The notes under the pieces are model-generated. The model was given only the letters and a program-made list of their open reading frames with translations. It was not told the DNA's origin and made no database searches. Positions 52,798 to 61,518 of a stretch of 64,000 bases of DNA are shown piece by piece. Position 1 is the first letter of the stretch; each line of letters begins with the position of its first letter. The stretch lies in assembly GCF_021190915.1 (NCBI RefSeq), contig NZ_JAIOAP010000003.1, positions 372,001-436,000 on the forward strand. Direction: 5' to 3'. The DNA comes from Cohnella silvisoli (GTDB taxonomy: Bacteria; Bacillota; Bacilli; Paenibacillales; Paenibacillaceae). The translations under genes were made by a program, and so were the position numbers.

Positions 52798-54240
52798 ATG
52801 AGCTACGATAATTTGACGCTTCATACGGATAAATACCAAATCAATATGATGTACGCTCATTGGGTGCAAGGGACGATGAACGAAAAGGCGGTGTTCGAGG
52901 CTTACTTCCGCAAGCTGCCGTTCGGCAACGGGTTCGCGGTGTTCGCCGGGCTGGAACGCATCGTCCGCTACATTCGGGACTTGCGATTCGGCGACGAGGA
53001 GATCGCGTACTTGCGCACGCAAGAAGAAAACTACAGGGAAGGATTCCTTGATGAGCTTCGGCGCTTCCGTTTTACGGGGAACTTGTACGCCGTGGAAGAA
53101 GGAACGCTGGTGTTCGCGAATGAGCCGCTGGTCCGCGTGGAAGCCAGCGTGTTCGAAGCGCAGCTTGTCGAGACAGCCATCTTGAACTTCATGAACTACC
53201 AGACGCTCATTGCTACGAAAGCAGCTCGAATTAAACAAGTGGCGCCTAATGACACGCTTCTTGAATTCGGTACGAGACGGGCACAGGAGGCGGAAGCGGC
53301 GATATGGGGAGCAAGGGCGACTTACATCGCGGGATTTCACGCAACCTCCAACATGAGGGCGGGAATGCTTTTCGGGATTCCCACTTCAGGAACGCATGCC
53401 CACTCCTGGGTTCAAGGTCATGATACGGAAGAGGAGGCTTTCAGGCAATATGCCGAAGCGCTTCCCGATCACGTAACTTTACTGGTAGATACCTATAACA
53501 CATTGAAGAGCGGGGTAATTAATGCCATTAAGATTGCTCGCATCTTAGAGGCGCAAGGGAAAAGAATGAAAGGGATTCGCTTAGACAGCGGGGATTTGGC
53601 GTATTTGTCGCAACGCGCTAGGGAGATGCTGGACGACGCCGGTTTCCCCTATGTGAAAATCGTCGCTTCTAACGATCTTGATGAAAATATTATTTTCAGC
53701 CTTAAGGGGCAAGGTGCGAAGATCGACATCTGGGGCATTGGAACGCAGCTTATTACTGCCGCTGACCAACCCGCGCTCGGTGGCGTATATAAGCTAGTCG
53801 CGAGAGAGAAGAACGGCGAATACGTCCCCGTTATTAAGATTTCGGGTAATCCGGAGAAAATATCGACGCCCGGCTTTAAGGAAGTTTACCGAATCGTGAA
53901 CACGCAGACAGGCAAGGCAGAAGCGGATTATTTGACTCTAAAAGATGATGAGACCGTTAAGGAAGGGAAACGAATCAAGCTGTTCGATCCCGTTCATCCT
54001 TACATTTTCAAACATATTGAGTATTATCATGCGGAGCCCCTGCTTAAGCCGATTTATGTGGACGGCGAGTGCGTCTACGCATTGCCGCAGCTTGAACAAA
54101 TTCGCGAGTATCACGAACGTCAGCTGAACCTTTTCTGGCCGCAATATCTTCGCAAGCTGAATCCGGAATCTTATCGCGTCAACTTAAGCGAATCAGCGTG
54201 GGAGTTGAAGATGGATTTAATCCGCAAATATCAGAACTGA
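52798..54240 (+). CDS. pncB: Nicotinate phosphoribosyltransferase
   Basis: First enzyme of the Preiss-Handler NAD salvage route: nicotinate + PRPP (+ATP) to nicotinate mononucleotide. 480 residues with LHTDKYQINMMYAHW at the start, LEFGTRRAQEAEAA, the ATSNMRAGMLFGIPTSGTHAHSW active-site segment, and GIRLDSGDLAYLS. Length and order match bacterial NAPRTases. ATG 52798 is preferred over GTG 52789, with GAGGTGA upstream. Confidence 0.92.
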   Translation: MSYDNLTLHTDKYQINMMYAHWVQGTMNEKAVFEAYFRKLPFGNGFAVFAGLERIVRYIRDLRFGDEEIAYLRTQEENYREGFLDELRRFRFTGNLYAVEEGTLVFANEPLVRVEASVFEAQLVETAILNFMNYQTLIATKAARIKQVAPNDTLLEFGTRRAQEAEAAIWGARATYIAGFHATSNMRAGMLFGIPTSGTHAHSWVQGHDTEEEAFRQYAEALPDHVTLLVDTYNTLKSGVINAIKIARILEAQGKRMKGIRLDSGDLAYLSQRAREMLDDAGFPYVKIVASNDLDENIIFSLKGQGAKIDIWGIGTQLITAADQPALGGVYKLVAREKNGEYVPVIKISGNPEKISTPGFKEVYRIVNTQTGKAEADYLTLKDDETVKEGKRIKLFDPVHPYIFKHIEYYHAEPLLKPIYVDGECVYALPQLEQIREYHERQLNLFWPQYLRKLNPESYRVNLSESAWELKMDLIRKYQN

Positions 54241-54249
54241 GCCGTAGAT

Positions 54250-54289
54250 TTGATATAGTGATTATTAAATTGTATAGTTGATATATCAA
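54250..54289 (+). promoter_or_regulatory. Promoter and 12-bp palindromic operator of the GntR gene
   Basis: TTGATA (54250-54255), 17-bp spacer, TATAGT (54273-54278), directly followed by the perfect palindrome TTGATATATCAA (54278-54289), overlapping the expected start site. Autorepression by the encoded GntR protein is inferred. Confidence 0.7.
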
Positions 54290-54314
54290 GATTACGTCGT
54301 GAGGATGGTTAACG

Positions 54315-55448
54315 ATGGATATTCCACTATACGAACAAATATTCAACGATCTATTTAATAAAATAAAAGGGGGCAGCTTAAAGAAGGGTGAACGCGTGCC
54401 CTCAGAGAAAGAGCTGGCGGATCAGTTCAACGTTAGCCGCATTACTTCCAAAAAGGCATTGGAGTTATTGTCTCAATATAGATTAGTCGAGAGGATTCAA
54501 GGAAAAGGATCCTTTGTTGCCGAGACACTTCCGGATATGCAGGAAATCAGGATGCAACGGCAATCAGATAGCTCTGAGGCGAACGAAGAGTGGCGAACCA
54601 TTGGCGTGATTGTACCGGATTTTTCGGATTCTTTCGGCGCTGCATTGCTTCGGGGCATCGAAGAGCAGTGTTCTAAGAACGGCTGCCGGATCATGTTGAA
54701 ACTGACATATGACAAACGAGAGGAAGAAGAAGCCGCTATACGCTCGTTTGTCAGATTAGGCGTCGATGGGATTATTGTTTTTCCGGTTCACGGGGAGCAC
54801 TATAATTCCGAATTGCTTAGACTTGTCGTAGACGGCTTCCCGCTTGTGTTCGTCGATAGATATTTGAAGGGTATCGCAGCTACTGCGGTGTTTATTGACA
54901 ATAGGAAAGCGGCGTTCGAAGTAACTAATGTTCTGCTGGAGAAAGGCGTAAAGCAGGTGGGCTTCCTCTCGGCGCCGGCGGAAAACACGTCGACCATTGA
55001 AGATAGGCTGCTAGGCTTCACCGACGCGTGCATCCAGAAGGGGTGGACACCGAAACCCGATCAAATCATGACGAACTTGTACAGTTCGCTGCCCCAGTCG
55101 TTTGATACTCCGAAAGTACAAGTAGATATCGAGACGATTCGGCGGTTTGTTGAAATGAATCCGGAGCTAACCGCTTTTGTAGCATCAGAATACAACATTG
55201 CACTTATTTTAAGAGAAGTTCTCTTATCGATGGGGAAACGGATACCCGAAGATTACCAGATTGTCTGCTTCGATTCTATCAGTCAGCCATACGGACAATA
55301 TTTATTTACTCACGTCCGCCAGAACGAACGAGAAATGGGGCTAATGGCAGTAACAAAACTGATAAGCATGTGGAAAAACGAAGAATCGCCATTATACAAC
55401 ATTGTGCCTCACGAAATCGTACTGGGACAATCAACCCTATTATCATAA
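54315..55448 (+). CDS. GntR-family regulator with LacI-type sugar-sensing domain (AraR-like layout)
   Basis: 377 residues: N-terminal GntR winged helix (PLYEQIFNDLFNKIKGGSLK, then KGERVPSEKELADQFNVSRI) and a C-terminal periplasmic-binding domain (TIGVIVPDFSDSFGAALLRGI; VGFLSAPAENTSTIEDRLLGF; YQIVCFDSISQPYGQYLFT). This is the domain order of AraR. Its own promoter carries an operator-like palindrome. It precedes GH27 and GH76 genes in the same direction and is their likely regulator. The effector may be galactose- or mannose-derived. Confidence 0.88.
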   Translation: MDIPLYEQIFNDLFNKIKGGSLKKGERVPSEKELADQFNVSRITSKKALELLSQYRLVERIQGKGSFVAETLPDMQEIRMQRQSDSSEANEEWRTIGVIVPDFSDSFGAALLRGIEEQCSKNGCRIMLKLTYDKREEEEAAIRSFVRLGVDGIIVFPVHGEHYNSELLRLVVDGFPLVFVDRYLKGIAATAVFIDNRKAAFEVTNVLLEKGVKQVGFLSAPAENTSTIEDRLLGFTDACIQKGWTPKPDQIMTNLYSSLPQSFDTPKVQVDIETIRRFVEMNPELTAFVASEYNIALILREVLLSMGKRIPEDYQIVCFDSISQPYGQYLFTHVRQNEREMGLMAVTKLISMWKNEESPLYNIVPHEIVLGQSTLLS

Positions 55449-55465
55449 TGCCAAAGTTAAGTAGA

Positions 55466-55500
55466 AAATTACCGCTGGTTTATCAGCGGTAATTTTTTTT
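55466..55500 (+). terminator. Terminator after the GntR gene
   Basis: Perfect 11-bp stem AATTACCGCTG/CAGCGGTAATT with a 6-base loop and an 8-T run. Confidence 0.9.
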
Positions 55501-55534
55501 ATGAATAAAAACATTCAAACCCAATTGTTATATG

Positions 55535-55563
55535 TTGACATACTAATTATACAGATATAATAT
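55535..55563 (+). promoter_or_regulatory. Promoter of the GH27-GH76 operon
   Basis: TTGACA (55535-55540) with TATAAT (55556-55561, 15-bp spacing) or TAATAT (55558-55563, 17-bp spacing). A leader of about 180 bases before the gene holds no clear ORF, but contains the cre site. Confidence 0.65.
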
Positions 55564-55695
55564 ATTAACTGTAAGAGATTTACAAAAATTACTAGGAGGG
55601 ATAGGATGAACAATCTATGATAATCGTTATGGAATGGACTGAAGAATGATAGGAGGTTACTGATGTGAATAATTATTTTCAGAGAAACCATAAAA

Positions 55696-55710
55696 AGCAA
55701 ACGCTTTCAC
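55696..55710 (+). promoter_or_regulatory. CcpA catabolite-response element (cre)
   Basis: AGCAAACGCTTTCAC; its reverse complement GTGAAAGCGTTTGCT matches the 15-position cre consensus except the first base. It lies 38 bases before the alpha-galactosidase start, downstream of the promoter, a roadblock position. Confidence 0.75.
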
Positions 55711-55747
55711 AGTGAGTAAATAATCTATTTTGTGGAGGTATGATGTT

Positions 55748-57799
55748 ATGGAAGCGGCAGCTCAAAAAAAGAAGAACTTTTTGTTTCAAATATTTTTGGC
55801 GCTATTAATCGCTTTGCCTATAACGATGTCCAGCTTTCATCAACAAGCTTCTGCCTTAAGCAATGGTTTAGCTTTAACGCCGCCGATGGGATGGAATAGC
55901 TGGAACTTCTACGCTTGCAATGTGGATGAGGTAAAAATCAAACAAGCGGCGGATGCAATGGTCAGCAGCGGTATGAAAGCCGCAGGATACGATTATGTGG
56001 TCATTGACGATTGTTGGCAAACGGGCCGCGACGCCAATGGGGATATTATCGCAGATCCGGTTAAATTTCCGAGTGGGATGAAAGCGCTTGCGGATTATGT
56101 TCACGGCAAGGGCTTAAAGTTCGGACTGTACACTGACGCAGGATTTACGACTTGCGCAGGCAGACCCGGCATTTACAGTCACGAAGTGCAGGATGCCAAT
56201 AAGTTCGCCTCTTGGGGAGTAGACTATGTCAAGGTAGATTGGTGCGACAACGGGGGGATGGATCCGCAGACACGATATACGATCATTCGAGATGCGATGG
56301 CCAATTCAGGCCGCAGCATATTGTTCAGCATTTGCAACTGGGGGATCAATAAACCTTGGATATGGGGTCCAGCCACGGGAAATATGTGGAGAACAACGGA
56401 TGATATATTCGATTATTGGCAGAGAGTAACTTGGATTATCGATCAGAATGTTCCGCTGGCGAATTTTGCGGGTCCCGGCAGTTGGAATGACCCGGACATG
56501 CTGATGGTAGGCAATTATGGAACGGGTGCGGTGTTCGGAGGGGGGATGACGGATACGGAATATCGTTCGCACTACTCCATGTGGGCGATCATGGCCGCGC
56601 CGCTCATTGCCGGGAATAACCTTGCCAGCATGAACCAATACACCAAAGACACGTTGATGAATAGCGAAGTCATCGCAGTGGATCAAGATTCGCTAGGCAA
56701 ACAAGGGGTATTGGTTAGCGATTTGGGCGGACTCCAGGTCTATTCCAAAATATTGCAGACAGCGGGTACCCGTGCGGTCGTACTTCTTAATCGAAAGGAT
56801 GCGGCTTCCAATATCACAGTGAATTTTGCTAGCTTGGGGCTAGGGTCAAGCGTAGCGGTACGCGATTTGTGGCAGAAAATAAACTTAGGATCCTTCTCCA
56901 ACAGCTATACGGTGAATGTTCCATCGCACGGTTCTGTTATGTTGAAGCTGACCGGCACGGAAGCAACGACAGGTCCCATCGTTTCCGGTAAAACGTACAG
57001 GATCATACCGAAATCAACCGGGTTGTCGGCAGCCGTTGATGGGGCTTCAATGTCTAACGGGGCTTATGTTTTACAATGGGATTACGGAATTGCGCAAAAC
57101 GATAAATGGATAATAACTGCAACTCCCGGAGGTTTCTATAAAATCATCAACGTAAAAAGCGGAAAGGCACTGTCCGTCGAGAATGCATCTCCAGACGACG
57201 GGGCAAAGGTTCTGCAATGGGATTTGGGCTCAACCGGCAATGATCAGTGGCAAATTCAAGGACTCGGCCAAGGGTATTATAAATTGCTCAATAAACTCTC
57301 GGGCAAATCATTGAATGTATCGGGTAACTCGTTAATCAGCGGCGGCGGCTTGATTCAATGGACCTATGCCCCGACGGATAGTATGACTTTCCAATTGATC
57401 GAGACTGACATCACTTACGAGGCAGAGGCGGGCGTACTTCACTCCCTCTCAACCGAATCAACGCACTTCGGATATACAGGTACAGGATATTTGGCCGGAT
57501 GGAATGCGGGTGGGCAATGGGTAGATTTCAACGTGATCGCGAATGCAGCTGGGAACTATAATCTGACTTTCCGTTATGCGGGCGGGGCTGGTACGGCAGG
57601 ACGTTACCTCTACGTGAACGGATCCGGGATCGTTAACAATGTGACATTTAACGGAACAAGCAACTGGGATACGTATAGTACGGTCACTATTCCGAATGTC
57701 CCATTAAACACCGGCATCAACACCATTTCACTCATTTACGACGTCGCAAAGGGCAGCACGAACTGGCTGAATCTCGATAGCCTGAAAGTATCCCAGTAA
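55748..57799 (+). CDS. Secreted GH27 alpha-galactosidase with CBM13-like and CBM35/6-like modules
   Basis: 683 residues. Signal peptide to about 36 (ends ASA). GH27 domain (about 38-400): TPPMGWNSWNFYAC, DYVVIDDCWQ, nucleophile D164 in YVKVDWCDN, and acid/base D219 in WRTTDDI. Next a ricin-type module (about 415-555, with repeated KALSVENASPDDGAKVLQWD) and a C-terminal beta-sandwich (about 560-683, TGTGYLAGWNAGGQWVDF) close to the one in the next gene. It releases alpha-galactosyl units from galactomannan or oligosaccharides. GGAGGT precedes the ATG; the TTG at 55730 is rejected. First gene of an operon. Confidence 0.9.
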   Translation: MEAAAQKKKNFLFQIFLALLIALPITMSSFHQQASALSNGLALTPPMGWNSWNFYACNVDEVKIKQAADAMVSSGMKAAGYDYVVIDDCWQTGRDANGDIIADPVKFPSGMKALADYVHGKGLKFGLYTDAGFTTCAGRPGIYSHEVQDANKFASWGVDYVKVDWCDNGGMDPQTRYTIIRDAMANSGRSILFSICNWGINKPWIWGPATGNMWRTTDDIFDYWQRVTWIIDQNVPLANFAGPGSWNDPDMLMVGNYGTGAVFGGGMTDTEYRSHYSMWAIMAAPLIAGNNLASMNQYTKDTLMNSEVIAVDQDSLGKQGVLVSDLGGLQVYSKILQTAGTRAVVLLNRKDAASNITVNFASLGLGSSVAVRDLWQKINLGSFSNSYTVNVPSHGSVMLKLTGTEATTGPIVSGKTYRIIPKSTGLSAAVDGASMSNGAYVLQWDYGIAQNDKWIITATPGGFYKIINVKSGKALSVENASPDDGAKVLQWDLGSTGNDQWQIQGLGQGYYKLLNKLSGKSLNVSGNSLISGGGLIQWTYAPTDSMTFQLIETDITYEAEAGVLHSLSTESTHFGYTGTGYLAGWNAGGQWVDFNVIANAAGNYNLTFRYAGGAGTAGRYLYVNGSGIVNNVTFNGTSNWDTYSTVTIPNVPLNTGINTISLIYDVAKGSTNWLNLDSLKVSQ

Positions 57800-57830
57800 C
57801 TATTTTCGACAAATGAGAGGGGAAATGAAG

Positions 57831-59393
57831 ATGTTAACATGGAAAAAGCCAATTGCATTCGCGCTTGCTTGTTTGCTCACCGTGTCTCTATTTATGCCCG
57901 CTCCGAATCAAAAGGCCGAAGCCTTCACGACTTCCAACGCCGATACGGCCATGACCGCATTCGTTAATACGTTTTATGATGCTTCCGCCAAATACTTCTA
58001 TACCAACAGCGATCATCTGATTCATCCGGAACATGCGTACGGTCCGAATGGAGGCTTGTATACCGACTTTTGGTGGGAAGCTCAACTCTGGGAAACGGTC
58101 ATGGACGCCTATGAACGCACGAGCAGCCCAACCTATCGCACCATGATTGACGACATTTACACAGGCTTTAATGCGAAATATACCAATATGATGGCCAATG
58201 TATTCAATGACGATTTGGGCTGGTGGGCATTAGCTTGCCTGAGAGCTTACGAGCTGACGGGAACGGTGGAGTATTTGAATCGAGGCTCGTTCTTGTTCGA
58301 CCAAATCTATTCGGAATGGGATACGAGCTATTACAACGGCGGCATATGGTGGAGAAGAGATGCGCACAATCCGAACGTCTCGGCCAATGCCCAGAAAAAT
58401 ATGGCTACGAACGCGCCTATGGTCATGACGGCAATCAAGCTGCGCTACGCCTATAACAATACCGCTTACCTGACGAAAGCAACCCAAATTTACGATTGGA
58501 CGAAATTGAAATTGACTAGCGGAAGCAAGGTCAACGATCATATGGAAGGTACGGGCGCCGGAATCGTCAAAGATTGGGATTTCACTTACAACTACGGGAC
58601 TTTCCTCGGAGCGGCAGTATCCCTCTACCAGGCGACCGGAAGCAGTTCTTATCTCACGGACGCCAACAACGCCGCACAATACGTCATCGATAAAATGGTG
58701 TCGGCACAATCCTTGATGTACGAAGGAGAAAACGATGCAGCAGGGTTTAAAATGGTATTTGCCCGTAACTTGAATCGTTTGCGGGTTCAGGGCGGGCAAT
58801 CGCAATACTTGAGCTTTCTTCAGCAGAATGCGACGCAAGCATGGAATCATCGCCGCACGAGCGATAATATTATAGGCAGCGATTGGCTTCGTCCAACAGG
58901 CTCCGGTTACGTGCAAAGTCTCACGGCAGCGGCAGGCGCCTCCATTTTGCAACTTGTTCCGGCAGACAATTATACGGGGTATATCGCCGGAAATGGAGCC
59001 TATGAGGCTGAAAATGCGCGGAGAACTTTGGTCAGCGGAAGCGGCATGGTCAACGAAAGCACGTATGCGGGTTTTACGGGTAGAGGATACGTTGCGGGTT
59101 GGAATACGAATAATACTTCCCTTGATTTTTATGTCAACCAGAATTCTGCAAGCACTAAAACGATTTCATTCCATTATGCCGCGGGCGCCGGCAACGCATC
59201 GCGTTATGTGAAGGTGAACGGCGTATTTGTCTCTAACAATCTGGTCTTCGCCTCAACTTCCGGCTGGGGAACCTTTAGCACAGTAACGGTTTCCGTGCCG
59301 CTTAATGCAGGGTCCAATACGATCCAATTAGGTTATGACAGCTCCAAGGGGAATTCGAATTACCTCAATGTCGATTTGCTTAGCGGGTTGTAA
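57831..59393 (+). CDS. Secreted GH76 alpha-1,6-mannanase-like glycanase with CBM35/6-like module
   Basis: 520 residues: signal peptide to about 31 (AEA), then GH76 (about 35-385) with the catalytic Asp pair D127-D128 in FNDDLGWWALA, YNGGIWWRRD and KDWDFTYNYGTFLGAA. The C-terminal beta-sandwich (about 390-520, TGRGYVAGWNTNNTSLDF, ending YLNVDLL) is homologous to that of the alpha-galactosidase. GH76 enzymes cut alpha-1,6-mannan backbones of yeast walls. AGGGGA precedes the ATG at 57831; the gene begins 31 bases after the GH27 stop. Confidence 0.88.
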   Translation: MLTWKKPIAFALACLLTVSLFMPAPNQKAEAFTTSNADTAMTAFVNTFYDASAKYFYTNSDHLIHPEHAYGPNGGLYTDFWWEAQLWETVMDAYERTSSPTYRTMIDDIYTGFNAKYTNMMANVFNDDLGWWALACLRAYELTGTVEYLNRGSFLFDQIYSEWDTSYYNGGIWWRRDAHNPNVSANAQKNMATNAPMVMTAIKLRYAYNNTAYLTKATQIYDWTKLKLTSGSKVNDHMEGTGAGIVKDWDFTYNYGTFLGAAVSLYQATGSSSYLTDANNAAQYVIDKMVSAQSLMYEGENDAAGFKMVFARNLNRLRVQGGQSQYLSFLQQNATQAWNHRRTSDNIIGSDWLRPTGSGYVQSLTAAAGASILQLVPADNYTGYIAGNGAYEAENARRTLVSGSGMVNESTYAGFTGRGYVAGWNTNNTSLDFYVNQNSASTKTISFHYAAGAGNASRYVKVNGVFVSNNLVFASTSGWGTFSTVTVSVPLNAGSNTIQLGYDSSKGNSNYLNVDLLSGL

Positions 59394-59399
59394 TGCATG

Positions 59400-59452
59400 A
59401 AAAGCGGCTATCCTAATAGTGGAATTTCCTACTATTGGATAGCCGCTTTTTT
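59400..59452 (+). terminator. Strong terminator of the GH27-GH76 operon
   Basis: AAAGCGGCTATCC (59401-59413) pairs with GGATAGCCGCTTT (59437-59449); inner AATAGT/ACTATT (one bulged T) extends it. Followed by TTTTT. Confidence 0.92.
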
Positions 59453-59461
59453 GTTTGAGTA

Positions 59462-59489
59462 TTTACATTTCTATAAAAATAGATATAAT
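59462..59489 (+). promoter_or_regulatory. Promoter of an ArsR gene, predicted leaderless transcript
   Basis: TTTACA (59462-59467), 16-bp spacer, TATAAT (59484-59489). The ATG at 59496 is only 7 bases from the end of the -10 box, where transcription should start. No ribosome binding site exists. Confidence 0.7.
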
Positions 59490-59495
59490 GATCCT

Positions 59496-59807
59496 ATGGA
59501 TAACTTATCAATCATTAAAGCCTTGTCGAACGAGACGCGATTCAAGATATTGGAGTGGCTGAAGGAGCCGGAGGTTCATTTCGGGCCGCAGGATCATCTT
59601 GCGAAAGAATGCGGTTTTGAACATGGAATATGTGTAGGATCCATTGCTGAGAAAGCGGGGTTAGCGCAGTCGGTAATATCCGGATATCTTGTCAAAATGC
59701 AAAAGGCAGGCCTGCTGCAGTCCAAACGAATGGGGCAATGGACTTATTATCGGCGGGACGAAGACGCCATTCGGCGGTTTAAAGAGAGCGTTCAGGCGGA
59801 TCTGTGA
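59496..59807 (+). CDS. ArsR-family winged-helix regulator
   Basis: 103 residues: IIKALSNETRFKILEWLKEP, a long Gly/His/Cys-containing insert (HFGPQDHLAKECGFEHGICV) and the recognition helix region SIAEKAGLAQSVISGYLVKM, followed by a wing (GQWTYYRRD). The Cys and His residues of the insert could bind a metal or a thiol ligand. The start at 59496 lacks a ribosome binding site and lies next to the promoter. The Old Yellow Enzyme gene lies 106 bases downstream and is its likely target. Confidence 0.85.
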   Translation: MDNLSIIKALSNETRFKILEWLKEPEVHFGPQDHLAKECGFEHGICVGSIAEKAGLAQSVISGYLVKMQKAGLLQSKRMGQWTYYRRDEDAIRRFKESVQADL

Positions 59808-59835
59808 ACAGGATTGTTCTCGTTATGGATTCTCT

Positions 59836-59864
59836 TTGCATAGTTGCATCTATATTTATATATA
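59836..59864 (+). promoter_or_regulatory. Promoter of the Old Yellow Enzyme gene
   Basis: TTGCAT (59836-59841), 17-bp spacer, TATATA (59859-59864); TTGCAT is repeated directly at 59844. The start codon is 50 bases downstream. Confidence 0.6.
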
Positions 59865-59913
59865 TTAAGATACAATTGGTTTATTCCAATACTTACACAA
59901 ATGGAGGTTCACA

Positions 59914-61041
59914 ATGGATAATTCGAATACCGTACTTCATTCTCATTCCGTGGAAAGCCTGTTTCGCCCGATAGCAATAGGAAATCTGCAATTGCCGAAC
60001 CGCGTCGTAATGGCACCGATGACTAGGAGCTTCTCACCAGGCGGCGTACCAGGAGCCGATGTAGCTGCTTACTACCGTCGAAGGGCTGAGAATGGAGTTG
60101 GCCTAATCGTGACGGAAGGCACTTTGATTAATCACCCGGCAGCAACAGATGATCCTAATGTTCCTAACTTCCACGGAGAGAAGGCACTGCAAGGTTGGGC
60201 TAACGTCGCATCCGCAGTGCACGAAGCGGGTGGCCGGATTTTTCCACAGCTATGGCATATCGGCATCACGCGCAGGAATGGCACTGAGCCGAATCCGGAA
60301 GTACTCACGATTGGTCCATCGGGTCTTAAATTAAACGGTGAGAAACTTACTGAACCGATGACCCAGTCGGAGATCGATGACATTGTTGCGGCATTCGCCC
60401 AAGCGGCGGCCGATGCGAAGCGGATTGGCTTCGATGGGATCGAACTGCATGGTGCGCACGGTTATCTGATCGACCAATTTTTCTGGGAAAAAACCAATAA
60501 GCGCACCGACCAATATGGCGGAGATATCGTTGCGCGCACACGTTTCGCTGTTGAGATCGTCGAAGCGTGCCGTCGTGCGGTTGGACCTGATTTTCCGATC
60601 CAATTACGAATATCGCAATGGAAATCGACCGACTATAACGCGAAGTTGGCTGAAACCCCGGAGTTGCTTGGACAGTTGCTGGCGCCTTTAGTAGCAGCCG
60701 GTGTTGATATTTTCCACTGCTCGACTCGCCGTTTCTGGGAACCGGAATTCGAAGGCTCGGATCTTAACTTTGCGGGCTGGGTGAAGAAGTTGACAGGCAA
60801 ACCGACAATTACAGTTGGGTCCGTCGGGCTGGACACCGAGTTTACGAGCGCTTTCAGAGGGACGGGTTCGGAGACCGCCAATATTGATGATTTACTTGTG
60901 AGATTGGAACGTGAAGAGTTTGATCTAGTCGCCATAGGCCGCGCCTTGCTGATTGATCCGGCATGGTTAGCCAAAATACGCGACGGTCGCACGGATGAAC
61001 TCGTTCCTTTTAACGTGGAGGCATTGAGAAAGTTATATTGA
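59914..61041 (+). CDS. Old Yellow Enzyme-family NADH:flavin oxidoreductase (alkene reductase)
   Basis: 375-residue FMN-dependent ene-reductase with a TIM barrel. Markers: LFRPIAIGNLQLPNRVVMAPM, VGLIVTEGTLI, FPQLWHIG, the substrate-binding pair in GIELHGAHGYLIDQFF, and RTDQYGG. NemA-like enzymes reduce alpha,beta-unsaturated carbonyls or nitro compounds. ATGGAGG precedes the ATG. The ArsR gene upstream probably regulates it in response to an electrophile. Confidence 0.9.
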   Translation: MDNSNTVLHSHSVESLFRPIAIGNLQLPNRVVMAPMTRSFSPGGVPGADVAAYYRRRAENGVGLIVTEGTLINHPAATDDPNVPNFHGEKALQGWANVASAVHEAGGRIFPQLWHIGITRRNGTEPNPEVLTIGPSGLKLNGEKLTEPMTQSEIDDIVAAFAQAAADAKRIGFDGIELHGAHGYLIDQFFWEKTNKRTDQYGGDIVARTRFAVEIVEACRRAVGPDFPIQLRISQWKSTDYNAKLAETPELLGQLLAPLVAAGVDIFHCSTRRFWEPEFEGSDLNFAGWVKKLTGKPTITVGSVGLDTEFTSAFRGTGSETANIDDLLVRLEREEFDLVAIGRALLIDPAWLAKIRDGRTDELVPFNVEALRKLY

Positions 61042-61070
61042 GATAAAAAAGTTGAAAATGGATCTATTCG

Positions 61071-61104
61071 AACCCCATCTCCTTCCTTAGGATGATGGGG
61101 TTTT
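61071..61104 (+). terminator. Terminator after the Old Yellow Enzyme gene
   Basis: AACCCCATC (61071-61079) pairs with GATGGGGTT (61094-61102) and is followed by TTA. Loop of 14 bases. Confidence 0.7.
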
Positions 61105-61129
61105 ACGCGTCCGTTAATTGGTGATCTGC

Positions 61130-61173
61130 TTGACAATACATAAAAATCAACTTACACTTAACCACATGGTTAA
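61130..61173 (+). promoter_or_regulatory. Leaderless promoter with palindrome over the start codon
   Basis: TTGACA (61130-61135), 17-bp spacer, TACACT (61153-61158). TTAACCA-CA-TGGTTAA (61158-61173) is a 7-bp dyad that covers the expected start site and the ATG at 61166. It is a good candidate ArsR operator. No ribosome binding site precedes the ATG. Confidence 0.72.
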
Positions 61174-61504
61174 ATATAATGATGAAATTTTGAATGATGT
61201 TTTCCACGTGATTTCCGATCCGACGAGAAGAGAAATCATAAGACGTTTAGCTATCGGAGAGATGACGGTTATGAATTTGGCTGAACCTTTTGAGATGTCA
61301 TTGCCGGCGATCTCAAAACACTTGAAGGTGTTGGAGAATGCTGGATTAGTCTCAATGAGAAGGGAAGGGAGGTACCGGTATTACCACTTACTTCCAGAGA
61401 CGATGGATATCGCACACGAATGGTTAACAGACTTGAGAAAGTTCTGGACTGATCAATTGGTTAGCCTTGAACACTTTTTGGATAAACAATCTAACGAAGA
61501 CTAA
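61166..61504 (+). CDS. ArsR-family transcriptional repressor (SRPBCC-linked type)
   Basis: 112 residues: VFHVISDPTRREIIRRLAIG, helix-turn-helix MTVMNLAEPFEMSLPAISKHLKVLE and wing RREGRYRYYHL. No metal-binding cysteines, so the signal is not a metal. ATG 61166 lies 7 bases after the -10 box end, which predicts a leaderless mRNA. It is 14 bases upstream of an SRPBCC gene, a common two-gene unit. Confidence 0.88.
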   Translation: MVKYNDEILNDVFHVISDPTRREIIRRLAIGEMTVMNLAEPFEMSLPAISKHLKVLENAGLVSMRREGRYRYYHLLPETMDIAHEWLTDLRKFWTDQLVSLEHFLDKQSNED

Positions 61505-61518
61505 CGGAGGCACTATAG

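Noticed and set aside
52618..53340. 240-codon open frame on the minus strand opposite pncB
   Set aside because: It lies antisense to a clear nicotinate phosphoribosyltransferase, has no family signature, and is a by-product of GC-rich codons.
58230..58952. 240-codon minus-strand frame inside the GH76 gene
   Set aside because: Antisense to a well-supported glycanase; no ribosome binding site and no recognisable domain.
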